From the NCBI GenBank assembly GCA_016219875.1, contig JACRJZ010000039.1, positions 1 to 62,660 on the forward strand: a stretch of DNA of 62,660 bases, given 5' to 3'. The DNA is from Verrucomicrobiota bacterium (lineage in GTDB: Bacteria; Verrucomicrobiota; Verrucomicrobiia; Limisphaerales; JACRJZ01). A program made the position numbers and the translations under genes. Shown here piece after piece: positions 35,523 to 44,112 of this stretch; position 1 is the stretch's first letter; every line of letters begins with the position of its first letter. A model generated the notes under the pieces. That model was not told the DNA's origin. It searched no databases and was given only the letters and a program-made list of their open reading frames with translations.

Positions 35523-37526
35523 ATGTATATTCCGAAAAAACACGAACCCGTCCGCATCGGTTTCTACATTTGCCATTGCGGCGTAAACATCGCCAGCATG
35601 GTCGATGTGAAAGAGGTCGCCAAATACGTCGGCACGCTTCCCAACGTGGTGGTCTCCCGCGACTACAAATACATGTGCTCCGACCCCGGGCAGGAGATGA
35701 TTCAGCAAGACATCATCGAGAACCGCCTGAACCGCGTCGTGGTCGCCGCCTGCTCGCCGATGTTGCACGAACAGACTTTTCGCAAGGCGACCGAGAAGGC
35801 CGGCATCAACCCGTTCTTCTTCCAGATGGTGAACATTCGCGAGCACGACGCGTGGGTCCACACCGACCGCCTGGAGGCCACGCGCAAAGCGATGGCCCTT
35901 GCCCGCGCCGCCATCCAGCGCGTCCCTCTCCACAAGCCGCTCGAAGTCAAGAAAGTTGCCGTCCACCCGAACGTGCTCATCGTCGGCGGCGGCATCGCTG
36001 GCATCCACGCCGCGCTGGTCCTGGCCAACGCTGGCAAACGGGTTTATCTCGTCGAGCGCGATCCGACCATCGGCGGCCACATGGCGAAGTTCGACAAAAC
36101 TTTTCCCACGCTCGACTGCGCCATGTGCGTGCTTTCGCCGAAGATGGCCGCCGTCGGCTCGCATCCGAACATCACGCTGTGGACTTACTCCGAAGTCGCG
36201 AAGGTGGACGGCTACGTGGGCAACTACAAAGTTGTCGTCCGCCGCAAGCCGCGGTACGTGTTGGAGGACCTTTGCACCGGTTGTCAGGAATGCGTCGAAG
36301 CCTGCGTGTACAAGGAGCCGAAGTTCCGCGACGAGTTCAACCTCGGCCTCGGCAAGCGCAAGCCCATCCGCCTGCCGTTCCCACAGGCCATCCCGCCGGT
36401 CACGCTCATCGACCCAGAAACTTGCATCGAACTGAAATCCGGCAAGTGCAAGAAGACCTGCCTCGAGGCTTGTGGCGACCGCAAGGCCATTGATTTCAAA
36501 CAGCAGGAAGAACTGCGCGAGATCCTTGTCGGCACGATCATCGTCGCGACCGGTTACCAAATCTTCGACGCGAAACGCACGCCCTACTACGGCTACGGCG
36601 TTTATCCGAACGTCTATAACGCGCTGGAAGTCGAGCGCCTCATCAACGCCAGCGGCCCCACGAACGGCGAGCTGGTGATGCGGAACGGCCAGGTGCCGAA
36701 AAAGGTCGCCGTCATCCACTGCGTCGGTTCGCGCGACGAAAACACCAACCGCTGGTGCTCGCGCGTCTGCTGCCTCTACTCGCTCAAGCTCGCGCACCTC
36801 ATCCACGAGCGCACCAACGCCGAGATCGTGAACTTCTACATCGACATGCGCACGCCCGGAAAGGGCATGGAGGAGTTCTACAACCGGCTCTCCGAGGAAG
36901 GCATGATGCTCGTCCGCGGCAAGGTCGCTGACGTGTATCCCGATCCCACCGACGGCACCACCGGCCGGCTCATCGTGCAGGCCGAGGACACCTTGATGAG
37001 CCGCATCCTTAAGATCCCCGTGGACATGGTCGTGCTCTCGGTCGGGCTGGAGCCGCATCCCGACTCCGACAAGATTCGCCGTCTCTTCAACATGAGTTGC
37101 AGCAGCGAAGGCTGGTTCCTGGAGCGGCATCCCAAGCTCGCGCCTGTGAGCACATTCACCGATGGCATCTTCCTCGCCGGCTGTTGCCAGGGGCCGAAGG
37201 ACATTCCCGACTCCGTGGCCCAGGCGGGCGCGGCGGCGGCGGAATGTTTCTCGCTGATTGATAAAGGCCACATCGAGCAGGAGCCAAACACGGCGTTCGT
37301 CGTGGAAAAGGAATGCTCCGGCTGCAAATCCTGCATCCCGCTCTGCCCCTACACCGCGATCTCGCTGCTGGAGGACAAGAAGAAGGCGTACATCAACGAG
37401 GCGCTCTGCAAAGGCTGCGGCACGTGCGTGGCGAGTTGCCCGTCTGGCTCCATCGTGCAGAACCTGTTCGAGGATGCGGAAGTGTTTAGCGAGATTGAGG
37501 GGTTGCTCGCCCCCGTCCCCGTCTGA
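35523..37526 (+). CDS. hdrA: Heterodisulfide reductase subunit A-like flavoprotein
   Basis: A 667-residue protein, near the length of methanogen HdrA (about 650). The N-terminal Fe-S region has ICHCGVNIA, YMCSDPGQ and ACSPMLHEQTFRKA. The FAD site is VLIVGGGIAGIHAALV (about 151) followed by TLDCAMCVLSPKM. An internal ferredoxin motif CTGCQECVEAC is near 252. Two C-terminal [4Fe-4S] motifs are CSGCKSCIPLCPY (about 598) and CKGCGTCVASCPS (about 628). In established MvhADG-HdrABC complexes the HdrA FAD bifurcates electrons between ferredoxin and HdrB; the same chemistry is inferred here. It is followed by mvhD after 20 bp. Confidence 0.95.
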   Translation: MYIPKKHEPVRIGFYICHCGVNIASMVDVKEVAKYVGTLPNVVVSRDYKYMCSDPGQEMIQQDIIENRLNRVVVAACSPMLHEQTFRKATEKAGINPFFFQMVNIREHDAWVHTDRLEATRKAMALARAAIQRVPLHKPLEVKKVAVHPNVLIVGGGIAGIHAALVLANAGKRVYLVERDPTIGGHMAKFDKTFPTLDCAMCVLSPKMAAVGSHPNITLWTYSEVAKVDGYVGNYKVVVRRKPRYVLEDLCTGCQECVEACVYKEPKFRDEFNLGLGKRKPIRLPFPQAIPPVTLIDPETCIELKSGKCKKTCLEACGDRKAIDFKQQEELREILVGTIIVATGYQIFDAKRTPYYGYGVYPNVYNALEVERLINASGPTNGELVMRNGQVPKKVAVIHCVGSRDENTNRWCSRVCCLYSLKLAHLIHERTNAEIVNFYIDMRTPGKGMEEFYNRLSEEGMMLVRGKVADVYPDPTDGTTGRLIVQAEDTLMSRILKIPVDMVVLSVGLEPHPDSDKIRRLFNMSCSSEGWFLERHPKLAPVSTFTDGIFLAGCCQGPKDIPDSVAQAGAAAAECFSLIDKGHIEQEPNTAFVVEKECSGCKSCIPLCPYTAISLLEDKKKAYINEALCKGCGTCVASCPSGSIVQNLFEDAEVFSEIEGLLAPVPV

Positions 37527-37546
37527 TTGTCCCATCTGTCCTAACT

Positions 37547-38068
37547 ATGAATGCCACTCCCAAACCCACGAACGGCTCCTGGAGCCCGTCTCTCGTGGCC
37601 TTCTTCTGCAACTGGTGTACCTACACCGCTGCGGACCTCGCGGGCGTCTCCCGCATGAAGTACGCGCCCAACATCCGCACCATCCGCCTGATGTGCTCTG
37701 GGCGCGTCGATCCCCAGTTCATTTTGGACGCCTTTAGCAAAGGCGCGGACGGCGTTCTCATCGGCGGCTGCCATCCGAACGATTGCCACTACGCCGAGGG
37801 CAACTACAAATGCCTGCGCCGTTTTCGGCTCATCAAGCGCATGGTCGCCGACCTGGGCATCGAAGAGCAGCGCCTGCGGCTCGAGTGGATTTCCGCCGCC
37901 GAAGGCGAGAAGGTGAAAACGGTCGTCAACGAAATGGTGGACCAGCTCAAGGCCCTTGGCCCGCTCGGCATCCCGAAGCAGTTCGCCGAGTGGGACGCTG
38001 AGATGACGCGCCTCGAACACGCGGCGCAAACCAGCCAGTCAGCAGAAAGTGAGGTCGCTCATGCCTAA
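37547..38068 (+). CDS. mvhD: Hydrogenase delta subunit MvhD (FrhD/FlpD family)
   Basis: A 173-residue [2Fe-2S] protein that in known complexes carries electrons from the hydrogenase to HdrA. Signatures are FFCNWCTYTAADLAG (about 20), LMCSGRVDPQFIL and GCHPNDCHYAEGN. Its end overlaps the start of the hydrogenase small-subunit gene by 8 bp. Position directly after hdrA and before the hydrogenase genes matches Mvh-type operons. Confidence 0.95.
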   Translation: MNATPKPTNGSWSPSLVAFFCNWCTYTAADLAGVSRMKYAPNIRTIRLMCSGRVDPQFILDAFSKGADGVLIGGCHPNDCHYAEGNYKCLRRFRLIKRMVADLGIEEQRLRLEWISAAEGEKVKTVVNEMVDQLKALGPLGIPKQFAEWDAEMTRLEHAAQTSQSAESEVAHA

Positions 38069-39044
38069 ACCCAAGATTGGAATCTACTGGTGCGCGTCGT
38101 GCGGCGGCTGCGAGGAAGCCGTCGTGGATCTCGCGGAAGACATCCTCGGCGTGGTCGAGAAGGTGGACATCATGTTCTGGCCTTGCGCGATGGACTTCAA
38201 GAAAGCAGACGTGGAAGCGATGCCCGACAAATCGCTCGTAGCCACGCTCCTCAACGGCGCCATCCGCTCGTCAGAGCAGGAAGAAATGGCCCACATGCTC
38301 CGCCGCAAGAGCAAATACATGATCGCCTACGGCTCGTGCGCCTGCACCGGCGGCATCCCCGCACTGGCGAACCAGTTCCCACGCGAGCAAATCCTCCGCT
38401 ACGTTTATGAGGAATCTCCCACCACCGTGAACGAAGCGAAGACCCGCCCTCAGTTGAAGTTCGCTGAAGCTGGCCGCGAAGTGACTCTGCCCGAACTCCG
38501 CAACGTCGTCCGCTCGCTCGATCAAGTCGTGGACGTGGACTACTACATCCCCGGCTGCCCGCCGACGCCGAAGATCACGAAAGCCGCCATCGGCGCGCTG
38601 CTGGAAGGCCGCATGCCGCCGAAAGGTTCCGTCCTCTCGCCCGATGTGGCGCTCTGCGAAGAATGTTCGCGTCGCGACAGCAAACCCACGAACGTCGCGT
38701 TCACCGAATTCAAACGCACACACCAGAAGCACCTCGACCCACAACTCTGCTTCCTCGCCCAAGGCGTGATCTGTATGGGTGCCGCCACGCGCCAAGGCTG
38801 CGGCGCGCAGTGTCCGTCCGGCAACATGCCTTGCACCGGCTGCTTCGGCGGCACCGACCGCGTGAAGGACCAAGGTGCGAAGGCGCTTTCCTCCTTCTGC
38901 GCCAACATCGCGGCGAAGGAGGCAGACGAAATTGATCAAACGCTGAAAGGCATTCCCGATCCCGTCGGCACCTTCTACCGCTACGGCTTAGCCAAGAGCC
39001 TCCTTCGTCGCAAAGCCGGCCTCCCCATGAGCAACGGAAAGTGA
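38061..39044 (+). CDS. mvhG: [NiFe]-hydrogenase small subunit, group 3 (MvhG-like)
   Basis: A 327-residue electron-transfer subunit. The proximal cluster ligands are WCASCGGCEE (about 9-18), GSCACTGG and PGCPPTP. The C-terminal half has further cysteines for two more clusters (CEECSRR; CFLAQGVICMGAATRQGCG; MPCTGCFGG). The ATG at 38061 is chosen over a GTG at 38049 because GAGGT lies 6 bases upstream and homology starts at KPKIGIYWC. There is no Tat signal, so it is cytoplasmic. It is 7 bp upstream of the large subunit gene. Confidence 0.94.
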   Translation: MPKPKIGIYWCASCGGCEEAVVDLAEDILGVVEKVDIMFWPCAMDFKKADVEAMPDKSLVATLLNGAIRSSEQEEMAHMLRRKSKYMIAYGSCACTGGIPALANQFPREQILRYVYEESPTTVNEAKTRPQLKFAEAGREVTLPELRNVVRSLDQVVDVDYYIPGCPPTPKITKAAIGALLEGRMPPKGSVLSPDVALCEECSRRDSKPTNVAFTEFKRTHQKHLDPQLCFLAQGVICMGAATRQGCGAQCPSGNMPCTGCFGGTDRVKDQGAKALSSFCANIAAKEADEIDQTLKGIPDPVGTFYRYGLAKSLLRRKAGLPMSNGK

Positions 39045-39051
39045 GCCACGT

Positions 39052-40581
39052 ATGACCACCGCCACCCAACAATCCTGGAACGAAGGAGCCGCCCGCGCCA
39101 ACGCCGCCTACCAGGGCGCGCGCCGCCGCTACACCATTGACCCCATCACCCGCCTCGAAGGCCACGGCAAGATCGACATCTTCCTCAACGACGCCGGCAA
39201 TGTCGAACGCGCCTACATGCAGGTGCCGGAGTTGCGTGGCTTCGAGGTCTTCAGCATCGGCCGTCCAGCGGAAGACATGCCGCAAATCACCAGCCGCATC
39301 TGCGGCGTCTGTCCCACCGCGCACCACATGGCGGCCACCAAGGCGCTTGACGACCTTTACCAAGTCCAGCCCACGCCCGCTGCGCGGAGGATTCGCGAAC
39401 TCGTCTATAACACCTTCATGCTCGAAGACCACGCGCTGCACGTCTATGTGCTGGGCGGTCCCGACTTCATCGTCGGCCCCACCGCGCCCGCCGCGCAGCG
39501 CAACATCGTCGGCGTGATCGGCAAGGTTGGCGTCGAGGTCGGCAAGAAAGTCATCTCCATGCGCAAACGACTGCGCGAGATCATTGCCTACTTTGGCGGC
39601 AAGGTCGTGCATCCCGTCCTCGGCCAACCCGGCGGCGTCAGCAAATGGCTCGATCCCGCAGAACTTCCCAAGTTCAAGGAAGTGGCCAAGGACGGCCTCG
39701 ACTTCGCGCTCTTCACCAACCAGGTATTCCACGACCTTGTCCTGAAAAACTCCGACTACGTGAAGCTCATCACCAGCGACGACTACACGCATCGCACCCA
39801 CTACATGGGCATGGTTGACGCTCAAAACCGTGTGAACTTCTACGACGGCCAACTCCGCGTCGTTGATCCCACCGGCAAGGAATTCGCCAAGTTCGACGCG
39901 CATCAATACCGCGACTTCGTGGCCGAGCACGTCGAGCCGTGGAGCTACATGAAGTTTTGCTACCTGAAGCCGCTCGGCTGGAAAGGATTTGAGGACGGCC
40001 CGCAAACCAGCATCTACTCCGTCGCTCCACTCGCCCGCCTCAACTCCGCCGACGGCATGAGAACCCCGCTCGCCCAGAAAGCCGCCGACGAATATTTCGC
40101 CACGCTGGGTGGCAAGCCCGTCCACCACACCCTCGCCAACCACTGGGCGCGCGTCGTCGAAATGATCCAGGCCGCCGAGACCATCGTCGAACTCCTGAAC
40201 GATCCCGACATCACGAGCAAAGACATCCGCACCATCCCGACCGAGAAGCCCACCGTCGGCATCGGCGTCGTCGAAGCCCCGCGCGGCACGCTCTTCCACG
40301 AATACCACACCGACGACAACGGCCTCATCACCAAGGCCAACCTCATTGTCGCCACCCAGAACAACGCCGCCCGCATGGCCATGAGCGTGGAGAAAGCCGC
40401 GAAGGGTCTGATCAAACAAGGCGAGGTCAACGACGGTCTGCTGAACATGATCGAGATGGCCTTCCGTGCCTACGACCCCTGCCTCGGCTGCGCCACGCAC
40501 TCGTTGCCGGGGCACCTGCCGCTGTCGGTGAAGATCTTCGGCCCGGACAAGCAACTCGCGCGCGAGTTGGTGCAGGGTTGA
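39052..40581 (+). CDS. mvhA: [NiFe]-hydrogenase large (catalytic) subunit, group 3 (MvhA-like)
   Basis: A 509-residue catalytic subunit. The N-terminal nickel motif is RICGVCPTAHHM (about 82-93) and the C-terminal one is DPCLGCATH (about 475-483), so all four Ni/Fe cysteines are present and the enzyme should be active. The start DPITRLEGHGKIDIFL is typical. A 26-residue tail follows the final motif histidine; whether it is removed by a maturation protease is unknown. No hyp or protease genes are in the window. Gene order (HdrA-MvhD-small-large) suggests group 3c, to be confirmed phylogenetically. Confidence 0.94.
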   Translation: MTTATQQSWNEGAARANAAYQGARRRYTIDPITRLEGHGKIDIFLNDAGNVERAYMQVPELRGFEVFSIGRPAEDMPQITSRICGVCPTAHHMAATKALDDLYQVQPTPAARRIRELVYNTFMLEDHALHVYVLGGPDFIVGPTAPAAQRNIVGVIGKVGVEVGKKVISMRKRLREIIAYFGGKVVHPVLGQPGGVSKWLDPAELPKFKEVAKDGLDFALFTNQVFHDLVLKNSDYVKLITSDDYTHRTHYMGMVDAQNRVNFYDGQLRVVDPTGKEFAKFDAHQYRDFVAEHVEPWSYMKFCYLKPLGWKGFEDGPQTSIYSVAPLARLNSADGMRTPLAQKAADEYFATLGGKPVHHTLANHWARVVEMIQAAETIVELLNDPDITSKDIRTIPTEKPTVGIGVVEAPRGTLFHEYHTDDNGLITKANLIVATQNNAARMAMSVEKAAKGLIKQGEVNDGLLNMIEMAFRAYDPCLGCATHSLPGHLPLSVKIFGPDKQLARELVQG

Positions 40582-40805
40582 AAGAGGCCAGGGTTGGCGT
40601 GTGAAAATCGCCTGCTCTTGAGCCGAAGCGTTGTCCTGAGAATTCCCGAAAAGGGAAAAGGAGTTCTGCTCCGAAGGACGGCATTCTTACGCGAGCAAGG
40701 CAGCGCCGTTTCCGGATCGTTCCAGATGAACTCTGGAGAGCTTGGCCAAGAACTTCCTGCCCAAGTTTGTGAAGTCGATCCGCCGCAAAGTGGCAGCAGC
40801 CAAAG

Positions 40806-40956
40806 CGAGCGCCAAGTCCTTGTTCATGGTCAAGGCCGCGTAGGCCAGGTTCACGCGATCCAGGTAGGCAATGACCGAGCCGAGGAAGAGCGGCAGGATG
40901 ACCTGCAAGAGTGTCTTCGCATTGAGCGATTGCTGCTGAAACGGTCCAAGAGTCAT
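40806..40956 (-). pseudogene. Remnant of an MFS transporter N-terminus
   Basis: The first about 50 codons read VILPLFLGSVIAYLDRVNLA and then YAALTMNKDLALA, the start of the first helices of ACS/phthalate-type MFS permeases. After that the frame (to 40687) has no similarity to a permease and ends. It looks like a truncated leftover of a deleted transporter gene. Confidence 0.6.
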
Positions 40957-41047
40957 CGGCAGCCTTCTGCGGAATCGCGGGAGCTGAAGCGAGCAGGTAT
41001 TCTCCTGGCCGAATCGCCAGACATCGCTGCCACGAACCTTCGGGCGG

Positions 41048-41109
41048 CCCCCTCACCCGCGCTTCGGGCACCCTCTGCCCCCAATGGGGGAGTGGGCGGG
41101 GTGAGGGGG
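41048..41109. repeat. GC-rich nested hairpin
   Basis: The arms CCCCCTCACCC and GGGTGAGGGGG enclose an inner CTGCCCCCAATGGGGGAG hairpin. It is unrelated in sequence to families A-E. It may act as a terminator for the minus-strand remnant or be another REP-type unit. Confidence 0.6.
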
Positions 41110-41180
41110 AAGCCACGAATGCATCTGAAGCGCTGGTTCGCGGATACGCGCAAAGATGCTGTTGTTCACGCCCGGTGATC

Positions 41181-42470
41181 TCACAACTCGCGCAACATCC
41201 GCGTCGTCTCGGCGACGATTTTCTCTTCAGCCTCCGGGCCGAACGGGCTGCTTTGGACTTCGTAGCCGCCTTCCGCATAGCTGGAACGAGTCGGCACGTA
41301 GCCGGTCGCGCCGTTGCAGTGCGTGAATACGAACGTGTGCGGGAACGGCGAGGCCGTCTTGATCGCCCGGCCGATTTCGTTGAAGACTTCGCCGCCGAGA
41401 CCCACGAAGCCGATCTCGCCAATGCGCCCAACCGTGATGACCAGGCTGGCAGGCGGAGCCGGGGCGTTTGTCTGCGCCTCACCGCGGGTTTTGCCTGGCA
41501 ACTCCAGCGACTTGATCGTCGTCTTGATCGGGCCATTCGTGGCCGGCTTCTCGATTCTTCTCAGCACGTGCGCCACTTCCTCGCCTAGCAGTGTGCCCAG
41601 CAAGACCGGCTCAGGCAGCCAGCCGTTGGTGGTGTTGAAACCCGGCAAGACCCGAAACCAAGGATCAATGTTGCCCGAGGCGCCGGCAAAGCCCGGAGCC
41701 ACCACTCCCGCCCCAAGATGCTTTTCGAGAAACTGCTCCGCCAGTCCATGCACGTCGCCGCTGATGAGGTGGTTCCGCGGTCCGAGCGACGTGCTGTGGG
41801 TGGCATAGGCGAAAACCACACCCAGCAATTCCTGCTGGTCCGCGCGGGTGAGCTTGAGCACTTGCACCTCCCGGTCGGTGGGCACGAGCGGATTGCGGCC
41901 CAGCACGATCTTCGTGTTGCCCGCGGCATCGCGGACCGGCTCCCGGCGGTTCGCGCCCACCGGCGACGCGCCGTTGCTCACGCCCACCTGCACGGGCGCC
42001 GTGCGCGCCAGGGTCACGCGCACGAGTTCCGCCAGTTGGCCTTGGAGGGCCTTCGTGTAGGCAAGGTTGTTGGGATGCCCCTTCTGTCGGTCCAGGGTCA
42101 ACGTCGGCGCGCTGTGGGTGTGGATCGCGCACAGGAACAATTCCGACGGCTGGAGATGGCAGGCGTCGAGGATGGCTTGGCGCAGCGGCTCGGTAGTGCC
42201 GTTGTAGAATCCGAGGTTGTCGAGCGACACCAGCACGAGCCGGCGGCCCTCCTGCTCGAAGGCCACGGCGCGGGCGGACAGCGGATCGTGGACACCTTGC
42301 GAGAGGTTCGTCCGGCTCGCGTAGCCGGCCATCGTCACGGGCTGGGTAGGAGTGATGTCGATCTTGGCGACGGCGGCGCGCAGTCCCTCGGCCGAGGCGT
42401 TGGGCAGCGTCAGTCCAAAGAAAGCAACCGCGCTGGAAAGGCACGCGGTGAAGATGCGGAGCGAGTTCAT
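41181..42470 (-). CDS. Exported neutral/alkaline ceramidase-like hydrolase
   Basis: A 429-residue protein with a signal peptide (FTACLSSAVAFFGLTLPNASA). It matches the N-terminal catalytic part of the neutral ceramidase family: AAVAKIDITPTQPVTMAGYA, then DPLSARAVAFEQ, the metal-site histidines in AIHTHSAPTLT and YATHSTSLG, SGDVHG, and GFAGASGNIDPW. Such short forms are frequent in Verrucomicrobiota and Planctomycetota and their substrates are mostly unknown. Hydrolysis of ceramide or another amide is inferred. It is divergent from the receiver-MBL gene, with a family C repeat between. Confidence 0.88.
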   Translation of the reverse strand: MNSLRIFTACLSSAVAFFGLTLPNASAEGLRAAVAKIDITPTQPVTMAGYASRTNLSQGVHDPLSARAVAFEQEGRRLVLVSLDNLGFYNGTTEPLRQAILDACHLQPSELFLCAIHTHSAPTLTLDRQKGHPNNLAYTKALQGQLAELVRVTLARTAPVQVGVSNGASPVGANRREPVRDAAGNTKIVLGRNPLVPTDREVQVLKLTRADQQELLGVVFAYATHSTSLGPRNHLISGDVHGLAEQFLEKHLGAGVVAPGFAGASGNIDPWFRVLPGFNTTNGWLPEPVLLGTLLGEEVAHVLRRIEKPATNGPIKTTIKSLELPGKTRGEAQTNAPAPPASLVITVGRIGEIGFVGLGGEVFNEIGRAIKTASPFPHTFVFTHCNGATGYVPTRSSYAEGGYEVQSSPFGPEAEEKIVAETTRMLREL

Positions 42471-42529
42471 GCGGCGAGCATAACCAGCGGAAGCGTTTTG
42501 GCAAACCTTGGTAGCGATTTCAAAACCCC

Positions 42530-42594
42530 GTAGCAGCCGACGTGAGGAGGCTCTGTTTTCATAGAAGTCAGAGCCTCCTCACGTCGGCGGCTAC
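42530..42594. repeat. Family C inverted repeat, minimal 65-bp form
   Basis: GTAGCAGCCGACGTGAGGAG and its near-perfect complement are separated by a short loop (TTTTCATAGAAGT). One mismatch (GGCGGCTAC) is in the right arm. This is the smallest family C copy and shows that the unit is two opposed arms. It sits in the divergent region between the ceramidase-like and receiver-MBL genes. Confidence 0.9.
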
Positions 42595-42722
42595 AGTTCT
42601 GAAAGAGGCTCCCTCGTCGGCTTTTCGGTTTCCCTTTCGGCCCGCTTGGCGTAGTGTCCCGGCAGTTCAGCCTGGCCGGCGACACGGAACGGGCGGGCCG
42701 GCGACGACGGCTGTTCGGCAAC

Positions 42723-44033
42723 ATGGGCACGATCTTGATCATCGACGACGACAGCGCGCTGCGGGCGCTGTTGGGGCAGATTCTTCACCAAAGCGGCTGG
42801 GAGGTGCTCGAAGCGGAAGACGGCGAGGCGGGCATCCAGTTGGCCCGGAGCCACCGGCCCGAAGTCGTGCTGTGCGACTTGCTGATGCCGCGCTGCAACG
42901 GCTTCCAGGTCTGCCGCTGCTTGCGCGCGGAGCAGAACCTGCGGGACGTGAAGATCATTGTCACCTCGGGGCGCAGCTACGTGACGGACCGCTTGCACGC
43001 CCTCGAAGCGGGCGCGGATGAATACTTGGTCAAGCCAATCCAGACCGACGAGTTGCGCCGCCTCTTGAAGCGGTTGACCGCGCGCGAGAGCGAAGGCGAC
43101 ACGCGGGTGTTGACCGTGCCGGTGTATCAAGCGCCGCTGGTGCGCTTCTGGGGCGTGCGCGGGTCGATCCCCACGCCGGGGCCTTCGACGATGTTCTACG
43201 GCGGGAACACGTCCTGCGTGGAAGTGCGCGCGGACGGCGAGATCATCATTTTCGACGCGGGCAGCGGGATTCGGGCGCTCGGCCTGCAACTGAGCCAGGA
43301 GTTCAAAGACCAGCCCCTGGACCTCACGCTGCTGTTGTCCCACACGCACTGGGACCACATCCAGGGCTTCCCGTTTTTCATGCCGGCCTACAATCCGCGG
43401 AACCGTCTGCGCATCCTCGGTTACGAAGGGGCCACCCAAGGACTGTTCCGCACGCTGTCGGGCCAGATGGAAAGTCCGTACTTCCCGATTGGCCTGGAAG
43501 AAATCCCGGCGAACATCCGGATCGAAGAGCTGCGGGACATGGAGTTCACCATCGGGCGGGTGAAGGCCCGGGCCTGGTTCGTCAATCATCCGGGCATCTG
43601 CGTCGGCTATCGGCTGGAAACCAGCGCCGGCTCGATCGCCTACGTGCCGGACATGGAGCCGTTTCACCGGCTGCGCTCCCAGCCCAACCCGAATGACACG
43701 TCCGTCCGGGCGTCCGTGGAGTTCGCCATGCACGAGGACCGCAAACTGGCGGAGTTCATCGACGGGGCGGACCTCCTCATCATGGATTCGCAGTACGACG
43801 AGGCGGAGTACCAATCGCACATCGGCTGGGGCCACGCCTGCGTGGACGACGTGGCGAACCTCGCCGTGCTGGCGCGGGTGAAGCAACTGTTCCTCTTCCA
43901 CCATGATCCCGCACACGACGACGAGAAGGTGTCGCGCCTCGTGGCCCATGCGCGGCAGATCGTCTCGGACCAAGGAGGCGACACCGTGGTGGAAGCAGCG
44001 CGGGAAGGACTGGAGATCAAGCTGGGTGGCTAG
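42723..44033 (+). CDS. Response regulator fused to a metallo-beta-lactamase-fold hydrolase
   Basis: 436 residues. The receiver domain (about 1-120) has ILIIDDDSALRALLGQIL, VVLCDLLMPRCNG and YLVKPIQTDE. The rest is an MBL-fold domain of the phosphoribosyl cyclic phosphodiesterase-like group: FWGVRGSIPTPGPSTMFYGG (about 140), FDAGSGIRALG, the metal motif SHTHWDHIQGFPFF (about 220), NHPGICVGYR and a final FLFHHDPAHDD. The start is fixed by the receiver beginning at the ATG 42723. Phosphorylation probably controls the hydrolase, whose substrate (perhaps a cyclic phosphate) is unknown. Confidence 0.9.
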   Translation: MGTILIIDDDSALRALLGQILHQSGWEVLEAEDGEAGIQLARSHRPEVVLCDLLMPRCNGFQVCRCLRAEQNLRDVKIIVTSGRSYVTDRLHALEAGADEYLVKPIQTDELRRLLKRLTARESEGDTRVLTVPVYQAPLVRFWGVRGSIPTPGPSTMFYGGNTSCVEVRADGEIIIFDAGSGIRALGLQLSQEFKDQPLDLTLLLSHTHWDHIQGFPFFMPAYNPRNRLRILGYEGATQGLFRTLSGQMESPYFPIGLEEIPANIRIEELRDMEFTIGRVKARAWFVNHPGICVGYRLETSAGSIAYVPDMEPFHRLRSQPNPNDTSVRASVEFAMHEDRKLAEFIDGADLLIMDSQYDEAEYQSHIGWGHACVDDVANLAVLARVKQLFLFHHDPAHDDEKVSRLVAHARQIVSDQGGDTVVEAAREGLEIKLGG

Positions 44034-44112
44034 CCGCCCCGGTTCGCATGCCGCGCAAGGACCGCCGCGTTCTTGACAAACGCCCCGGCGCACGGCTGAT
44101 TGCCGCCCGCCG

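Larger units (their letters stand above)
40582..41180. other. Intergenic region with gene remnants and hairpins
   Basis: A 599-bp stretch without an intact gene. It contains an MFS transporter fragment on the minus strand (40806-40956) and a GC-rich double hairpin (41048-41109). The rest is unrecognised. Confidence 0.5.

Noticed and set aside
34326..37535. A very long open frame of about 1069 codons on the minus strand antisense to the hdr genes
   Set aside because: It is a by-product of G/C-rich third positions in the true plus-strand genes, whose Fe-S and FAD motifs are unmistakable. The antisense protein has no recognisable domains.
30140..40581. A methanogen-type heterodisulfide reductase pathway
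   Set aside because: There are no other methanogenesis genes, the CCG halves are incomplete, and the surrounding genes are typically bacterial.
44073..44112. Promoter with TTGACA upstream of the serine protease
   Set aside because: The -35-like hexamer is present but no credible -10 element follows at 16-18 bp.
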